64,000 nt of DNA, taken from the NCBI GenBank assembly GCA_036023115.1, contig JAYKKT010000064.1, positions 2,041,501-2,105,500 of the forward strand. The letters run 5' to 3'. The stretch comes from Brasenia schreberi. Its lineage: Eukaryota; Streptophyta; Magnoliopsida; Nymphaeales; Cabombaceae. A model generated the notes under the pieces. It did not search any database. It was not told the DNA's origin and saw only the letters and a list, made by a program, of their open reading frames with translations. The stretch's first letter is position 1, and every line of letters starts with the position of its first letter. Both the position numbers and the translations under genes were made by a program. Positions 12,346 to 23,597 of the stretch are shown here, piece after piece.

Positions 12346-14993
12346 AACCTTGTTCAACTTATCTGTGTTCCTTGACATCAAATGATTTTTCCTCTGGAAT
12401 TTGTGGAATTTTCATAATGATTCATGAGAAGCAACTTTTACTGCAAGCTTGTTTTGTGGATTGGTTGAAAGAGAAAAACAGGGAAATACTGGCAGCAAGA
12501 TGCTTTATGGATTGACAAGCAAAACCAGTAGAAGGGAATAATGCAGACGATGATGATGCTAATCAAACAATTTCTGGAAATCCATTGAAAAATAAAAAAA
12601 CGTATATGTCCAATAAAAAAATCATTAGTATAACTGAATAACTAAATAAAATATATGAACCTTTCTCTTCGACTCAGATCGATAGATCTTATCAATTAGA
12701 AAATCTCTTATATGGATAATCCATATTCCACTTGATTGAGCCTAACTTTGTATTGTTCCAAAACAAAGGACGGTTCGGCCTATTCAGAACGACCAAAAAT
12801 CATTGGGATCTCTTTGGAATAAGTCCTTCCTTAAATGAGAAGGAAGCATGGAATGCCAACAAATCTAATACATGATAGTATCTATTTTGTGAACCCAAAG
12901 TCATTGAATGGGTAAGTTCTCAATTTGTAACCTAAAACTAACTATGTAACATAATTATATGCTAAGATACTCCTGTTAAAGCATATATTTGAGGGTGAGT
13001 GCAAGGTGGATGATTTAAAAACGGGTTCCTCCATTAGATAGATAAGATCGCCAAGACCAAACCTATTCCAATATCATGAATTCGAATCGTGGGGATCGTC
13101 AAAATACTTCCTATCAACGAATATGCAAATCAAACATCAAATTCCTTCAATTTGAATTATATGGAGGATCCCTTATATATCAAAAAGATGTACAATCAAA
13201 TATATTTCTCAATTCAATGGAAACCCAAAGAAGTGAATATGGCATACAAATAACAATAGATATGCAAAAAGCAAGTCCAATTACACTTCTTTTCCTAATC
13301 CTAAATGGAATGTACCAATGCAAGGATCCATATTTGTATCTATTTACATATATTTGAATGCCCCCTTCTAATAACATAATGAGAGTGTACATAACCCTAT
13401 TCTGGTACAGTGTAATAGCAATGAGATTCCCCATTATAATGATAAGAATAGCTAGAATACTAAAACTGAGGAAGTTACTCCCAAAGTAACAAAAAAAAAG
13501 CGAGCGGAGTGAGGCCAAGAGGATTCCTAACTTCTTCCATTGAAAATCGTGCATGAGACCAAATCCATTCTATTCAAAAAGAACTCATCTTATTTATTTT
13601 TAATTACCTTCCACACGTATGTATAAGACCAAATCCATTCTATTAAAAAAGAATAATTCTTTAACTTTTTGAAGAATCCCTCATTACTGGTTGTGAAACT
13701 CTCAATCTTTTTGACCTTGTTCCATAAGAACAAAAGTCAGTGATCATTTTAGGGTGACCTTTTATCGAATACCCTTATTGCACTCAATAGCATGTGAAGG
13801 ATGAGAACCAAATCGCTAATTAAGTATTGTATACATCATTAGATCAAACCATTGCAAAAACTATCCGTAATAACAAATTTGTAAAATGAATCTATTTATC
13901 ATAAAGAATCATAGTTCCTGCTTCACTTTAATTGTTATTTAAACAAAAAGATCACAATAAACCCGTCATAAAAGTCCCGTCTTGATAAGAATAGGGATAG
14001 CATTTCTCTTTTGCATGTCCATAGAATTTTAAAGAATCCAAACATCTCTTAGAGTAGATGAATATAAGTTGAGCTTGAACTCAATTACTTGGGTGATGGA
14101 TATAAACACCAATGGAGGAGTTATATTTCTTCAAGCTCAATCTCTCCCTCACATGGACCATATAGCCAAGAGAAACCATCAACCATAATAGAACTTGGCC
14201 CACACATCAGTAAATATTAATAGCCTCATTAGATTTTCATCAATATTAACTGAAACATTCTGGAACAACAAAAATACTTATTAAATAGTTAACACTAAAA
14301 ACATTACTATTAATACAAATAACAGAAATCCTGTTATAGCAATTTCTGAAGAAAGATAGAAGAATAAACAGAGTTTCTTGAAAAATTTCATTGAAATTGT
14401 TCTTTAAATTTCCCAAAAAACTACTCATAGGTTCCTAGAAGAAATCAACGCCAAAATTCACGTAGAACCACCTAAGGATAAATCATACCCCATGCTAGAA
14501 GCTTCCTTAACAAGAGTGATCACATGGAACACTATTAGATAAAGTTGGAAGGCTCTTTCTTCAGATTTATTGGCATTTTGGTAGCAATAGTTGGTATGCA
14601 ACCTAATTGTCCTGAAGGAATGACAAGTTTTACATGACAAAAACTTCCTCTTAATGGGCTTGAAACTTCATGGAGGCCCTGATAAAATCTTGGTAGTGTT
14701 GATCCTCGGTCAACTAAGGTTAATTGTCCCAACAACACTTTAAACAGTTAAAAACTCACTGCATGATTACTAATCAAATGAAAGCCAGAAACCGCAGTTT
14801 CAGTACCCAAAGAGACCCATGGCAAACAACACTGCGATATCTCTAAAAAGGAGCCTTCCCACAATGGATTGCACACGGAAGAAGATCGATGTCTTTATTG
14901 GTTGTTAGCTTAACGAGAGAGACCGGAGGCACGGAAAAAATATGTTTGCCATTAGAGAGAGAGACAGAGCGGGGGAGGGATGTATGCACCCAA
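11912..14993. other. intergenic AT-rich region without a recognised gene
   Basis: No gene could be supported. A CT run lies at 12317-12342. The stretch from about 12570 to 13560 has a base composition and short hydrophobic reading frames reminiscent of organelle DNA (reverse strand 13554-13180, 124 residues, very hydrophobic), but it could not be matched to a known plastid or mitochondrial gene. Confidence 0.4.
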
Positions 14994-15070
14994 GGCCTCA
15001 GACAGTATAAAAAGTCAACATACGTAAATTCAGACATATGCTTGTCATGATAAGTGTCAATCATGGGCCC
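14994..15070 (-). ncRNA. U27: C/D-box snoRNA, U27 family
   Basis: On the reverse strand a GGCC terminal stem (15069-15066 with 14997-14994) encloses box C-like ATGATTGA (near 15064), D' CTGA (15033-15030) and D CTGA (15001-14998). Before D' lies GACAAGCATATG, exactly complementary to the start region of 18S rRNA (CATATGCTTGTC). The same guide is used by vertebrate and plant U27 to direct 2'-O-methylation of an adenosine near position 28 of 18S rRNA. Length about 76 nt is normal. Box C carries an extra U (UGAUUGA instead of UGAUGA), so activity is not certain. Confidence 0.8.
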
Positions 15071-15235
15071 ATAACATTCATATGATGCAAATAGCAAGAT
15101 ATCAAGTGACTGATAACAAACATATGGGGATTATCGTCGGAATTATCCAATCCAAACGAACGAAAATAAGAACACTTACCCAACAATTTGTGAAACAAAA
15201 AGTACGAAATATTATCAAAAGGTGTGCAGAGAGTT

Positions 15236-15313
15236 TGAATTTATCATATGAAAATATATGATACAGAAATATTATCCCTTGGCAAAATCAAAGAATGCTC
15301 TAAATAATCCGTT
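15236..15313 (-). pseudogene. decayed copy of the snoRNA at 15931-16018
   Basis: Shares 'ggataatatttc.gtatca' and flanks with 16018-15931, but box C reads TTTGATTTTG and box D reads CTGC. Both key motifs are broken, so it is probably not processed. Confidence 0.55.
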
Positions 15314-15631
15314 ACCCTCCTACCATGAAAAAACAAAATACTCCGGCAACCTCCAGAATAAACAGACCACGAGATGAAAAACAATTAAAATTATCAACAA
15401 TAGAATGACAAATACAAATCAAAAACTCCGATATATGTTCGGTAGCCAAAGGTTTAACAAAAACTTTCTTTGACAACAAATTCCCCAAAATCTTCTTTTT
15501 CTCAAAAGTCATCAAAAAAATTCAGACCCAACCAAAAATTTGATACGGTTGTCATGCTAGATCCAAACCGTCCAACTCTTAAGATTTATATCATCCCGAA
15601 CAGACAGAACTCACTCACACACAAACACAGA

Positions 15632-15727
15632 GGACTCAGATTATGGGTGGTGATATATCAGAGTGGTCGGCAAGGCAGCAATCGCCATTACGACGAACGA
15701 GACCTTTCAACGAACTCCTCATTGTCC
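15632..15727 (-). ncRNA. C/D-box-like snoRNA, copy A of a three-copy family
   Basis: On the reverse strand: GGAC, box C-like ATGAGGA (15722-15716), AGGTCTCGTTCGT, an internal CTGA (15661-15658), and box D CTGA (15639-15636) followed by GTCC, giving a GGAC/GTCC terminal stem. The 13-nt stretch is complementary to the conserved 18S rRNA segment ACGAACGAGACCT. Copies B (16553) and C (17054) keep this stretch while their flanks diverge. Weak points: box C differs from RUGAUGA by one base, and the D' box after the guide would be degenerate (CGTA). Confidence 0.6.
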
Positions 15728-15799
15728 AAAACTTTATTAATGCAAAACACACACACACACACGACACTAACACTAACACTAACGAGAAAAATAGAACAC

Positions 15800-15856
15800 G
15801 GCTGACAAACGTACGAGGTTCATCAGCTGAAGTATGCAATCCTTAATCACATGCCT
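15800..15856 (-). pseudogene. truncated U80 snoRNA copy
   Basis: Matches the 5' half of the U80 copy at 16138-16222 (gtgatTaagga.tgcata.ttcag.tgat.aacc) but the 3' half with the guide and box D is missing. Box C is altered to GTGATTA. Confidence 0.6.
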
Positions 15857-15930
15857 AAGAACCAACGAAAAACAATTAAAAATTCACACAAGTAGAAGAA
15901 AACGAAGAACTTATGAAGGCAACAGAACGG

Positions 15931-16018
15931 AAGATTCTCAGAAGGAAGGCAGTAGGTTTGGATCAATCATATGATCTCTGATACTGAAATATTATCCTGT
16001 GTTTCATCACAGAATCCT
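15931..16018 (-). ncRNA. C/D-box snoRNA, possible 18S rRNA guide
   Basis: Perfect box C GTGATGA (16010-16004) and box D CTGA (15941-15938), closed by a 7-bp terminal stem AGGATTC/GAATCTT with one wobble. Directly before box D the sequence CCTACTGCCTTC pairs with 18S rRNA GAAGGCAGCAGG with one mismatch. Length 88 nt. It strongly looks like a functional C/D snoRNA; its family name could not be assigned, though human U83 uses a similar guide. Confidence 0.72.
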
Positions 16019-16137
16019 CTGAAAGCATCTGCTACCAACATAACATGGAAAACCAGATAACCGAAAAAAAGCAGACATTGAAAAAAGTTGTATAAAAATT
16101 AGACCAAAATAAAAGAGGATGGACACTATAATGGTAA

Positions 16138-16222
16138 TCATCAGATAGGAGCGAAAGACTACAACGTAATCAAAACCTTCTGGAAGGTTAATCATCTGAA
16201 CTATGCATTCCTTCATCACACG
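16138..16222 (-). ncRNA. U80: C/D-box snoRNA U80
   Basis: Reverse strand: box C GTGATGA (16219-16213), the U80 signature CATAGTTCAG, then TAGTCTTTCGCTCCTAT immediately before box D CTGA (16143-16140). The 17-nt guide pairs with 25S rRNA ATAGGGGCGAAAGACTA with a single G-U. The human and yeast counterparts (U80, snR60) methylate a guanosine in this segment. Length of about 80 nt is normal. No clear terminal stem was seen. Confidence 0.85.
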
Positions 16223-16437
16223 ACAAAACGAACAATGATACGACAAATGGAAATGAAATAAATAAAATAACAATTCCAAGCAAAAAGCAGCAGTACATTT
16301 TCAGAAGGCAAAAGGTTTAAACCTAATACTTTCTTTAATCACAAAATTCCAAGAACTCTTCTTTTTTCAGACACAAAGGAAATTCAGACCCACCCAAAAA
16401 CTTGAGAGGAAGGCAGTTCATTCAAGAGCGCCAAAGA

Positions 16438-16508
16438 GAAATCAGACAAAAGTCCGTATAGGAGGATTTAGACATATGCTTGTCATGATAGATGTCAATC
16501 GTCGAAGC
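16438..16508 (-). pseudogene. decayed U27 snoRNA copy
   Basis: Keeps the U27 guide GACAAGCATATG and a final CTGA (16445-16442). Box C is CGATTGA, D' is CTAA and the terminal stem is lost. Compare the better copy at 14994-15070. Confidence 0.6.
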
Positions 16509-16552
16509 ATAAGATTCATGTCATTCCCAAAAGAAGACAACACACAAAGAGA

Positions 16553-16649
16553 GGACTCAGATTATGGGTGGTGATATATCAGAGTGGTCGGCAAGGCAGC
16601 AATCGCCATTACGACGAACGAGACCTTTCGATACAGTTCCTCATTGTCC
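16553..16649 (-). ncRNA. C/D-box-like snoRNA, copy B of the three-copy family
   Basis: Near-identical to copy A (15632-15727) in the core: GGAC stem, ATGAGGA, AGGTCTCGTTCGT guide, internal CTGA, box D CTGA (16560-16557) and GTCC. Only the loop after box C differs. Confidence 0.6.
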
Positions 16650-17053
16650 AATCATTTTCTTATGCAAAAGACACAGATAACAGTAACTTCCAGCAGCAAA
16701 AGAGAACAAATACAAAGAAGTTTAAAGTAAATCTAGAGGACTAATTTCCTCCATTTTATAATCGGTGGAAGAAAATCATCAAAGGAAACAAATACAAAGA
16801 AGTTTAAAGTGAACAAGTGTACAAATAACAACTCTATAGAAACTGATCCACTAGATGCTGATGAGACAAATCCGAAGGGTTATGCCTCGATTTCCTACCG
16901 CAGATCCACCTCAACTTCTACCACAACAAAGAGGCACTCGAAAAAAACGAAATAGCATGAGAGATGGTATAGAATTCACACTACGCATAGCTTGTTGCGT
17001 TTAATCTTATCTGCGTATACACACACGTACACGCACTCACACACACACACAGA

Positions 17054-17150
17054 GGACTCAGAATACGGGCGCCGAAATACCAGAGTGGTCGGCAAGGCAG
17101 CGATCGCCACTAAGACGAACGAGACCTTTTCACCTTCTCCCTCATCGTCC
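17054..17150 (-). ncRNA. C/D-box-like snoRNA, copy C of the three-copy family
   Basis: The most diverged copy. The GGAC/GTCC stem, the AGGTCTCGTTCGT guide and box D CTGA (17061-17058) are kept. Box C reads ATGAGGG, D' after the guide would be CTTA, and the internal CTGA is CTGG. It is closest to the putative promoter at 17191-17285. Confidence 0.55.
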
Positions 17151-17190
17151 AATGACTCAACTGCAACTAAGAGCGGAAAAGGATAATAAC

Positions 17191-17285
17191 AAAAACCCTA
17201 ATTCCTAAACCGCAAGGCAAAGGGAGGAGAGCAGGGAAAACGATGCGAAGTTGTATAGTGGTTCATGCTAGGGTTTTTTCCTCCG
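17191..17285 (-). promoter_or_regulatory. telo-box motifs upstream of the snoRNA cluster
   Basis: Two AAACCCTA-type telo-boxes face each other at 17192-17202 (+ strand) and 17269-17279 (- strand). Telo-boxes are common in plant snoRNA and ribosomal-protein gene promoters. The position just upstream of the reverse-strand snoRNAs fits a polycistronic snoRNA transcript. Confidence 0.45.
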
Positions 17286-18089
17286 TGATTGCACCAAGTG
17301 GTAGACGCAACGCAACCCAACCCGACCCGAATAGAATACAATGAAAAAGCGAAGTTCGGAGGCAAGAGCTCTCCAAATCGGACAGCTCTCCCATAGTAAC
17401 ACAAAAAAATTGCGCCGTGTTCGAGTTGACCCGTTTTTGTTTCATGCATCAACCGTAAAGCGATAGGAACATTATTTGGAACACAAAATCATCCCCTCTG
17501 CCTTAGAGTACCTTACAAGTTCAGCACCAACCCAAAATCCCGTGTCGGATCTGGACCAAATCAGAAAGGACCCAAATTGATTCTTTTCGCAAACGAATTT
17601 CAAGGTCGTAAAAGATCTACATACTGTTGTTTTATGAGCAAGCTCGTGTTCGGTTTGCCTAGAACATGAACTGAACACAAGCAAGCATGTCGAGAATGAA
17701 CCGAGCCAAACTGCAAGCAGCTCGGTTCGTTGCGGGACACATTAGTTCTACTTTGGCTACTAGATACAACTTTCCTTCAAACAAAATTGACAAATTATAT
17801 ACTACGAACAACCAATTTTCCGATCTGATACACTTTTTCTCTTGTTATACATACTACTGGCACTTGAATGTGCATATTTTCATTATGTACTACATAAGTT
17901 CTCCAGTTACTTCGATTACAAGAGAATGAATATTTATTGATTTGGGAATTGCAAGTCCCAATATAATTGAACATACAATTCATTCTAGATATGCACTAGA
18001 GTAAATATCCATTCAAGTGAGGTCAAGGGCTTTATCAGTATCACACTTCGTTAGGTCAGTAAACTGCGGACATAAAACATTCCAGATCG

Positions 18090-18450
18090 AAACGATGCCT
18101 TCAGACTGGGTATCTTATAAGGAGCAGTCCATGCTCAATTGAGCGGTTTGTATGGTTTCGCCAATCAATCATCAGCCATCATCCTCCGTCACCTTTCACT
18201 AAATCTACACGATGCCTTTGAGTATCTTATAAGAAGCATTCCATGCTTAATTGAGCAGTTTCTCTGATTCCACCCACCAATATCAGCCATCATCTTCCAT
18301 CGTATTTCACTACTCATCAAACATTTCAAATCCAAACCATGCCAATGAGGTGTCTTGTAAGGAATAGTACATGCTCAATTAAGCAGTTTGCATGGTTCCA
18401 CCAATCAATCATCAGTCATCCTCATCCTCATCCTCTTTCACTACTCTTCT
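18090..18450. repeat. three tandem diverged units of about 125 bp
   Basis: Each unit contains 'tatcttataaggagcagtc'-like sequence, 'catgctcaattgagc', and 'atcatcagccatcatcctcc'-like sequence. An inverted 'tgctcaattgagcatggac' at 18712-18730 suggests that they belong to a larger decayed element. Confidence 0.6.
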
Positions 18451-19478
18451 ATTACTTAAAAGTGTCCACTAATTAAAACAATAAACATTAACACCAAAAC
18501 CACTTTAATACCTTAAATATTTAAATTAAATAGTTCTGTGTTTTTTTACCCCATCTAGGATGAAAAAAGCTTAGTTGTTGTAGTAGTTTTGTTACTTTTT
18601 TTTATAGTTTTGACTGATGAAAGTGTTTTGAAAAGTAAAAAAATAGAAAGTGATGGAAAACAACCCATAATTGAATTAGTAAAAACTTGCAAACCGCTCG
18701 ATTAAGCATCGTGCTCAATTGAGCATGGACCACACCCTTTGTAGATATCTCAACAAATTTATTTCCAAGCAAGCAATCACATAATTTCTAACAATCCATG
18801 CAATTTCTTTGGATAAAACTAAGCACGAAGCTGTCTTAGCAACTTCTAAATACAAAAGAGTTCTATAAACTATATTTAGTTCCGCCACCTGTTGGAAACA
18901 AATTAAAAGTTCTACACAATTGTATGAAGTTCTAAAAAGTAATATTTGGAGGATGCGTATGACATCAATAAATCCTCTCATTGGCAGAAAAGAGAGATAG
19001 ATAAAGGTATCTAAGTGTTATTAACTATAGTTATGACTTCTCTAAAAAGGTTGATCTACTTCTTTGCTGATCCAAAAGGATCATGGATTTGCAACCCATT
19101 TACAGTAAGAACTACCAACCAGCCGATATCAAAACGGAGAAAGAATTGGATGCTTCACCGCCAAGTTCCACCCTGCACGACTATTAACAAAAAGGGCAGA
19201 GACCAAGTAGTATCATCTTCACGAGCATCTTCAAAACCTGCATTTTGTAAGAAAGGAATAATAAGAATAACCACTTATGATCTGAATAATAAATGGTATA
19301 CAAAACAATAGTAAATACATTACATATCAAACATCTAAGTGGTATATTCATGGAGAAAGAAATTGAGGGACTACGGTAAGCATTAAACATGAGATCGATC
19401 TCAATGGCAAGTTCGAATCCAAGTAGCCAACTCGACTTAGCATGGAAAAACAAGAAGCAACCCCTCAATCGTAGAGGG

Positions 19479-20371
19479 CTATGTCACACGGGTGTGGGTG
19501 CGGGATACGGAAAATTTTAAAAATATTGGGTGCAGGGTCACAGCTAAGGTATATAATATTCAAACTAGAGCAAATGAGACATCAATTTACATAAGTATAT
19601 GACAATAGTAACTACACAACTTTATATTAAAGCAAAACAAGTAAACAACTACTAATTTCATCATAATTGCATTTGTAAACATAAGTCAAGACAAGTGTCT
19701 TAACAGAGAAAAGAATAAAAAAGAAATCTATGTTTGATAAATAAAATGAACATGTACATGATAAATCAAGCAGAATTGGACCTTTTACCTCACATAAATA
19801 AGATTTACTCATAAAGGGACAGACTGACACGAGTAATATGTAGCACAAGCAGAATTGGAAATCCAATGTTGGTGGAAGGCCAAATCATAGTCTGTCCATT
19901 TTGCCTAAAACACAGCCATGAAATAGAGGAAAGAAACAGAAACTACATAGCCCAAAACAAAGAAGGGAAAAGGTTCCAATTACACAGAATTTGTCTTATA
20001 GTAAGCTAATAAGTATCAGACAGGAAAAAGCAAAGTTGGAAGTCAGAGTTTCTCGAGTTTTAATATTGTTCCGTTGTAACTTCCTGTTGGTCTGAATGCC
20101 AAACATGTTTTGCTACCCAAATATCTGACCAAATGAAAAGTAAAACACCTTTGACGGAGGATTTCCTTCAAAGTGAAAGGATGGAAAAATATTGACATAT
20201 TTTAAGTTGATTTTAGACTTGGACATATTTGATTTTAGACTTGGGTGTGTAGACCGCACCCAAAAAACAACTTCAACATGTTGACCACATCGAAGTTGCA
20301 CGACACGATATCGGCGCCACATGAGAGTAGATGCCAACACTTCACCTCCTAGAGGTGTCTAGGTGACATAG
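19479..20371 (+). mobile_element. non-autonomous DNA transposon T1 (8-bp TSD)
   Basis: 893 bp bounded by inverted ends CTATGTCAC and flanked by the perfect direct repeat GTAGAGGG (19471-19478 and 20372-20379). The left end has GGGTGTGGGTGCGGGATACGG. It is homologous and collinear with T2 at 31506-32190, including the shared 'acacaactttatattaaagc' segment. No transposase is present. An 8-bp duplication suggests the hAT superfamily. Confidence 0.75.
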
Positions 20372-20500
20372 GTAGAGGGTGGGTATTGAGCATCGGCATA
20401 AGCAACAAGGTGGCACTGATGGGTTTCAAACCTTCACCACCAGTCTGGCAGACACCTATACCTACCACTAACTAACCCCTAGAGTCCATGAACAATGGTA

Positions 20501-21314
20501 CAACAACAACTAAGCCTTTTCCCATACTAGACGGGGTCGGCTACATGGATTCTTTGTTTCCACAGATCCCTATCGTGTGTCATGATAGCATCTAACTCAC
20601 AATAAGCTAGATCATTCCTTATTGTTTCTTTCCAACACTTGTGTGGTCGTCCTCTAGCTCTTTTAATACTTTCCAAATTTAGTTTTTCATACCTTCTTAT
20701 AGGTACTTCTTTTGATCTTCTTTTTATATGTCCAAACCATCTTAAAAGATATTCTCTCATTTTATCCTCTATTGGTGTCACTCCTAATTTGTTTCTAATA
20801 ACCTCATTATGTATACGGTTTTTTCTTGTATGACCACTCATCCATCTCAACATCTTCATTTCTGTCACATACATCTTTTGTACATGTTGATGATTAACTG
20901 CCCAACACTCAGAACCATAAAACATGGCAGGCCTAATTGCCGCTCTATAATATTTACCTTTTAACTTTAATGGTATCTTCTTATCACAAAGAATTCCTGA
21001 TGCTCCTCTCCATTTTAACCAACCAGCAATAATTCTATGCATAACATCTCTTCAAACCATCAATGCTTCCATCACTATGAAAAATTGACCCTAGGTATTT
21101 AAAACTTTCCTTTTAGGAGATGCATTGTGTGCCAATTTTAATTTCTGTCCTTTGAGATAACCAAATGATCAAACTTACATTCCATATATTCTGTCTTTTT
21201 TCTACTAAGTCGGAGGCCTTTGCTTTCTAATATTTCTCTCCACAGTTCCAATTTTCTATTAACTTTTTCCTTAGACTCCTCAACTAATACAATGTACACC
21301 AAGGTACTCCATAG
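20501..21314 (-). mobile_element. 5'-truncated RTE LINE with 17-bp TSD
   Basis: 814 bp of the RTE 3' part, flanked by the direct repeat gtccatgaacaatggta (20484-20500 and 21315-21331). An open frame of 171 codons (21042-20527) encodes the RTE C-terminal domain ([37 protein letters not shown]). The perfect duplication and long frame point to a fairly recent insertion. Confidence 0.9.
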
Positions 21315-23150
21315 GTCCATGAACAATGGTAACCAAGTAAAATCAAAATTATGCAACCAACACAAACGGATGACCAAAATTCCCTATGGAATGCATGTGC
21401 AAGTGCATGTGACACGATATAGGCATGTGTATCGCATTATCCGATTTATCGTGTTGTATCGTACGAGTTGATACTGATTTTTTAGGTAACAAACCCAAAA
21501 TCAGAGTTTCCAAAGTTCATTTTTTCAACCCAAATTCTATTTCACTCCAATCCTTTGTTCTCAAACCCTTTCCTCATCATTGTTTTTGTTTATTTTGGAG
21601 AAATCTCAAGATTATCGAGTTTTTCACTCAATCTCTTTCCCCATTTTTAGGTTTTTGTCAAATCTGTCATAATTCTCTTCTTTTCGTTCCACCCGATTTT
21701 TCACTTAAAAAAATTATGGTTTTGATAGATTTTGTGATTCTAGACCTTTCAAAAACTTCTGCTTAATGGTTTCTGATCGAGTCGAAGTACATGGAAGCAT
21801 TGCACTATAGTGTACAAAGGTAATAGCCTACTGAATAAGTATATTTTTTGCAAAGAAGTTTAGTACATAGGTATTATTCGTACGAAGTACATCTTACGAG
21901 AACAAAGAAGAATGATATCATGATAGTGCTTGTCTTCGGGTGCCCGAAACAATAAAGTATGAAATTTAGAAAGTATAGAGGTTAGAAAGGAGAGAAAAAA
22001 TGTAAAGTTAAAAGAAAAGGCATAAATAAGTAGTTGTGATATATCACAAGACTCTAAAAAATTTGAAGATGCTACTAGACTGATTTATGGTACAAAATTT
22101 CATGATGCAATCAAAGAGAAAGAAGAGTAGACTGAGGAGGTAAGAAGACAAGCTAAGGGAAATAGTTTGGTTCTAGGGGTAATAACAGTGGAGTTGGTTA
22201 TTGTTTCACTCCAAGAACTCCTACTTGCCCGATGACTACAAGGAGTAGTACACGAAGTAGAGGTATTGGAATGTATTCATTTTCTCTACACGTACGACTC
22301 CTATAGCTTAACTAGGAGTAAAAACAATTATGGCTTCGAAGGAGGTAATTCAAAAAGTAGATATAAAGTGTACTAATTTTTTTTACGAAAATTGCCTTCT
22401 TTCAATGTTACAAATTCATTTTCCTTGTAGATGTTATTGCTAGCATGAGATCAAGTTATAGGGTCTCCACGTATCGTGCTTTTAGAGGTAAATTATTGCA
22501 AAATTGGGTTGATATTGTGTATGAATGGAGTTATGAATTTACAGAGTCATGAAAGTTTGCGGGTTGTCCCATTATAGTTAATGGTTGCACATTGGTAAGC
22601 ATAGATCATTAGTAAACTTTTGGGTGTACTATCTCAAGGAGACATTGTTTTTAAAATCATATGACATGTCCCACATTAACAAAACTATAGATAATTTACT
22701 CCCTATTTTTGAAGAAGTTGAGAAAGTAGGTGTTATAAATATTGTGTGATTCATTATTGACAATTCAACATATTTCAGAGCAACTGATAAGATGATTTAG
22801 TTGAACCATCCATCTTAGTGTAGACCCCATGTGTTGCACATTGTATAGACTTAATGCTTGAGGATTTAAGTGCAATGAATGAAATTAAGGGGACAATTGA
22901 TGCATGCAAAAATGTTACAAAGTTTATTTATAATCACTCTCTTTTGTATTGCATTTGATTAGAATCCACACTTATGTAAGAGAGTTGATTAGTCCATTGA
23001 CAAAATTTGCCACTAATTTTATTATTGTTCAATATCTTGTTGTACGTAAAAATACATTAAAAAATTGTTTGAATATGATGAATGGGATTTTATTAGTTGG
23101 TCGAGAAAAAAGGAGGAAATTGATGTAGTAGAAGTTATTTTAAATGCTAT

Positions 23151-23332
23151 ACAACAACAACTAAGCCTTTTCCCATACTAGATGGGGTTGACTACATAGA
23201 TTCACTATTTTTCATTTCAGAATCCATGATAAGACCAATAAAGTTGTACTCTGGTTATCGGAAGCCTAACGCAACCCTCCTCCTTTATCTGGGCTTGGAA
23301 CCGACCATGTAAGAGATCACCCTTACATGGGC
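23151..23332 (-). mobile_element. mini-RTE (5' end joined to 3' end) with about 20-bp TSD
   Basis: 182 bp read on the reverse strand: the first roughly 120 nt match the RTE 5' region (compare 2632-2490), then the sequence jumps to the last roughly 60 nt of RTE ending in (TTG)n. It is flanked by 'gaagttattttaaatgctat' (23131-23150) and a copy with small changes at 23333-23353. It sits inside the hAT relic. Confidence 0.8.
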
Positions 23333-23428
23333 GAAGTTTATTTTGAATGCTATCTTTTGGGAAAATTGTATAAGAATGATTGTATCTCGTAATGAGAATG
23401 GTAGAAAGTTAAGATAGACTTGCTATGC

Positions 23429-23430
<2 letters not shown>

Positions 23431-23479
<49 letters not shown>
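23431..23479. repeat. (TA)n microsatellite
   Basis: About 24 TA units inside the hAT relic. Confidence 0.9.
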
Positions 23480-23480
<1 letters not shown>

Positions 23481-23597
23481 GGATAAGACAAAATTCGAAA
23501 TAGAAGCAAACTTTGACCACAAACAATCACTATTAAAGAAGGTTTGGAAGTGTATTGATGCACGATGAAACCGACAAATGCATCATGATTTGTATAT

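Noticed and set aside
16297..16347. Short C/D snoRNA candidate (GTGATTA ... CTGA with ATTT/AAAT stem)
   Set aside because: Only 42 nt from C to D and box C is altered. It is too short and the stem is AT-only, so it is more likely chance or a remnant in the cluster.
18715..18981. Reverse 88-residue frame with VAELNIVYRTLLYLEV
   Set aside because: It has a possible acceptor and looks protein-like, but I recognise no family and see no neighbouring exon.
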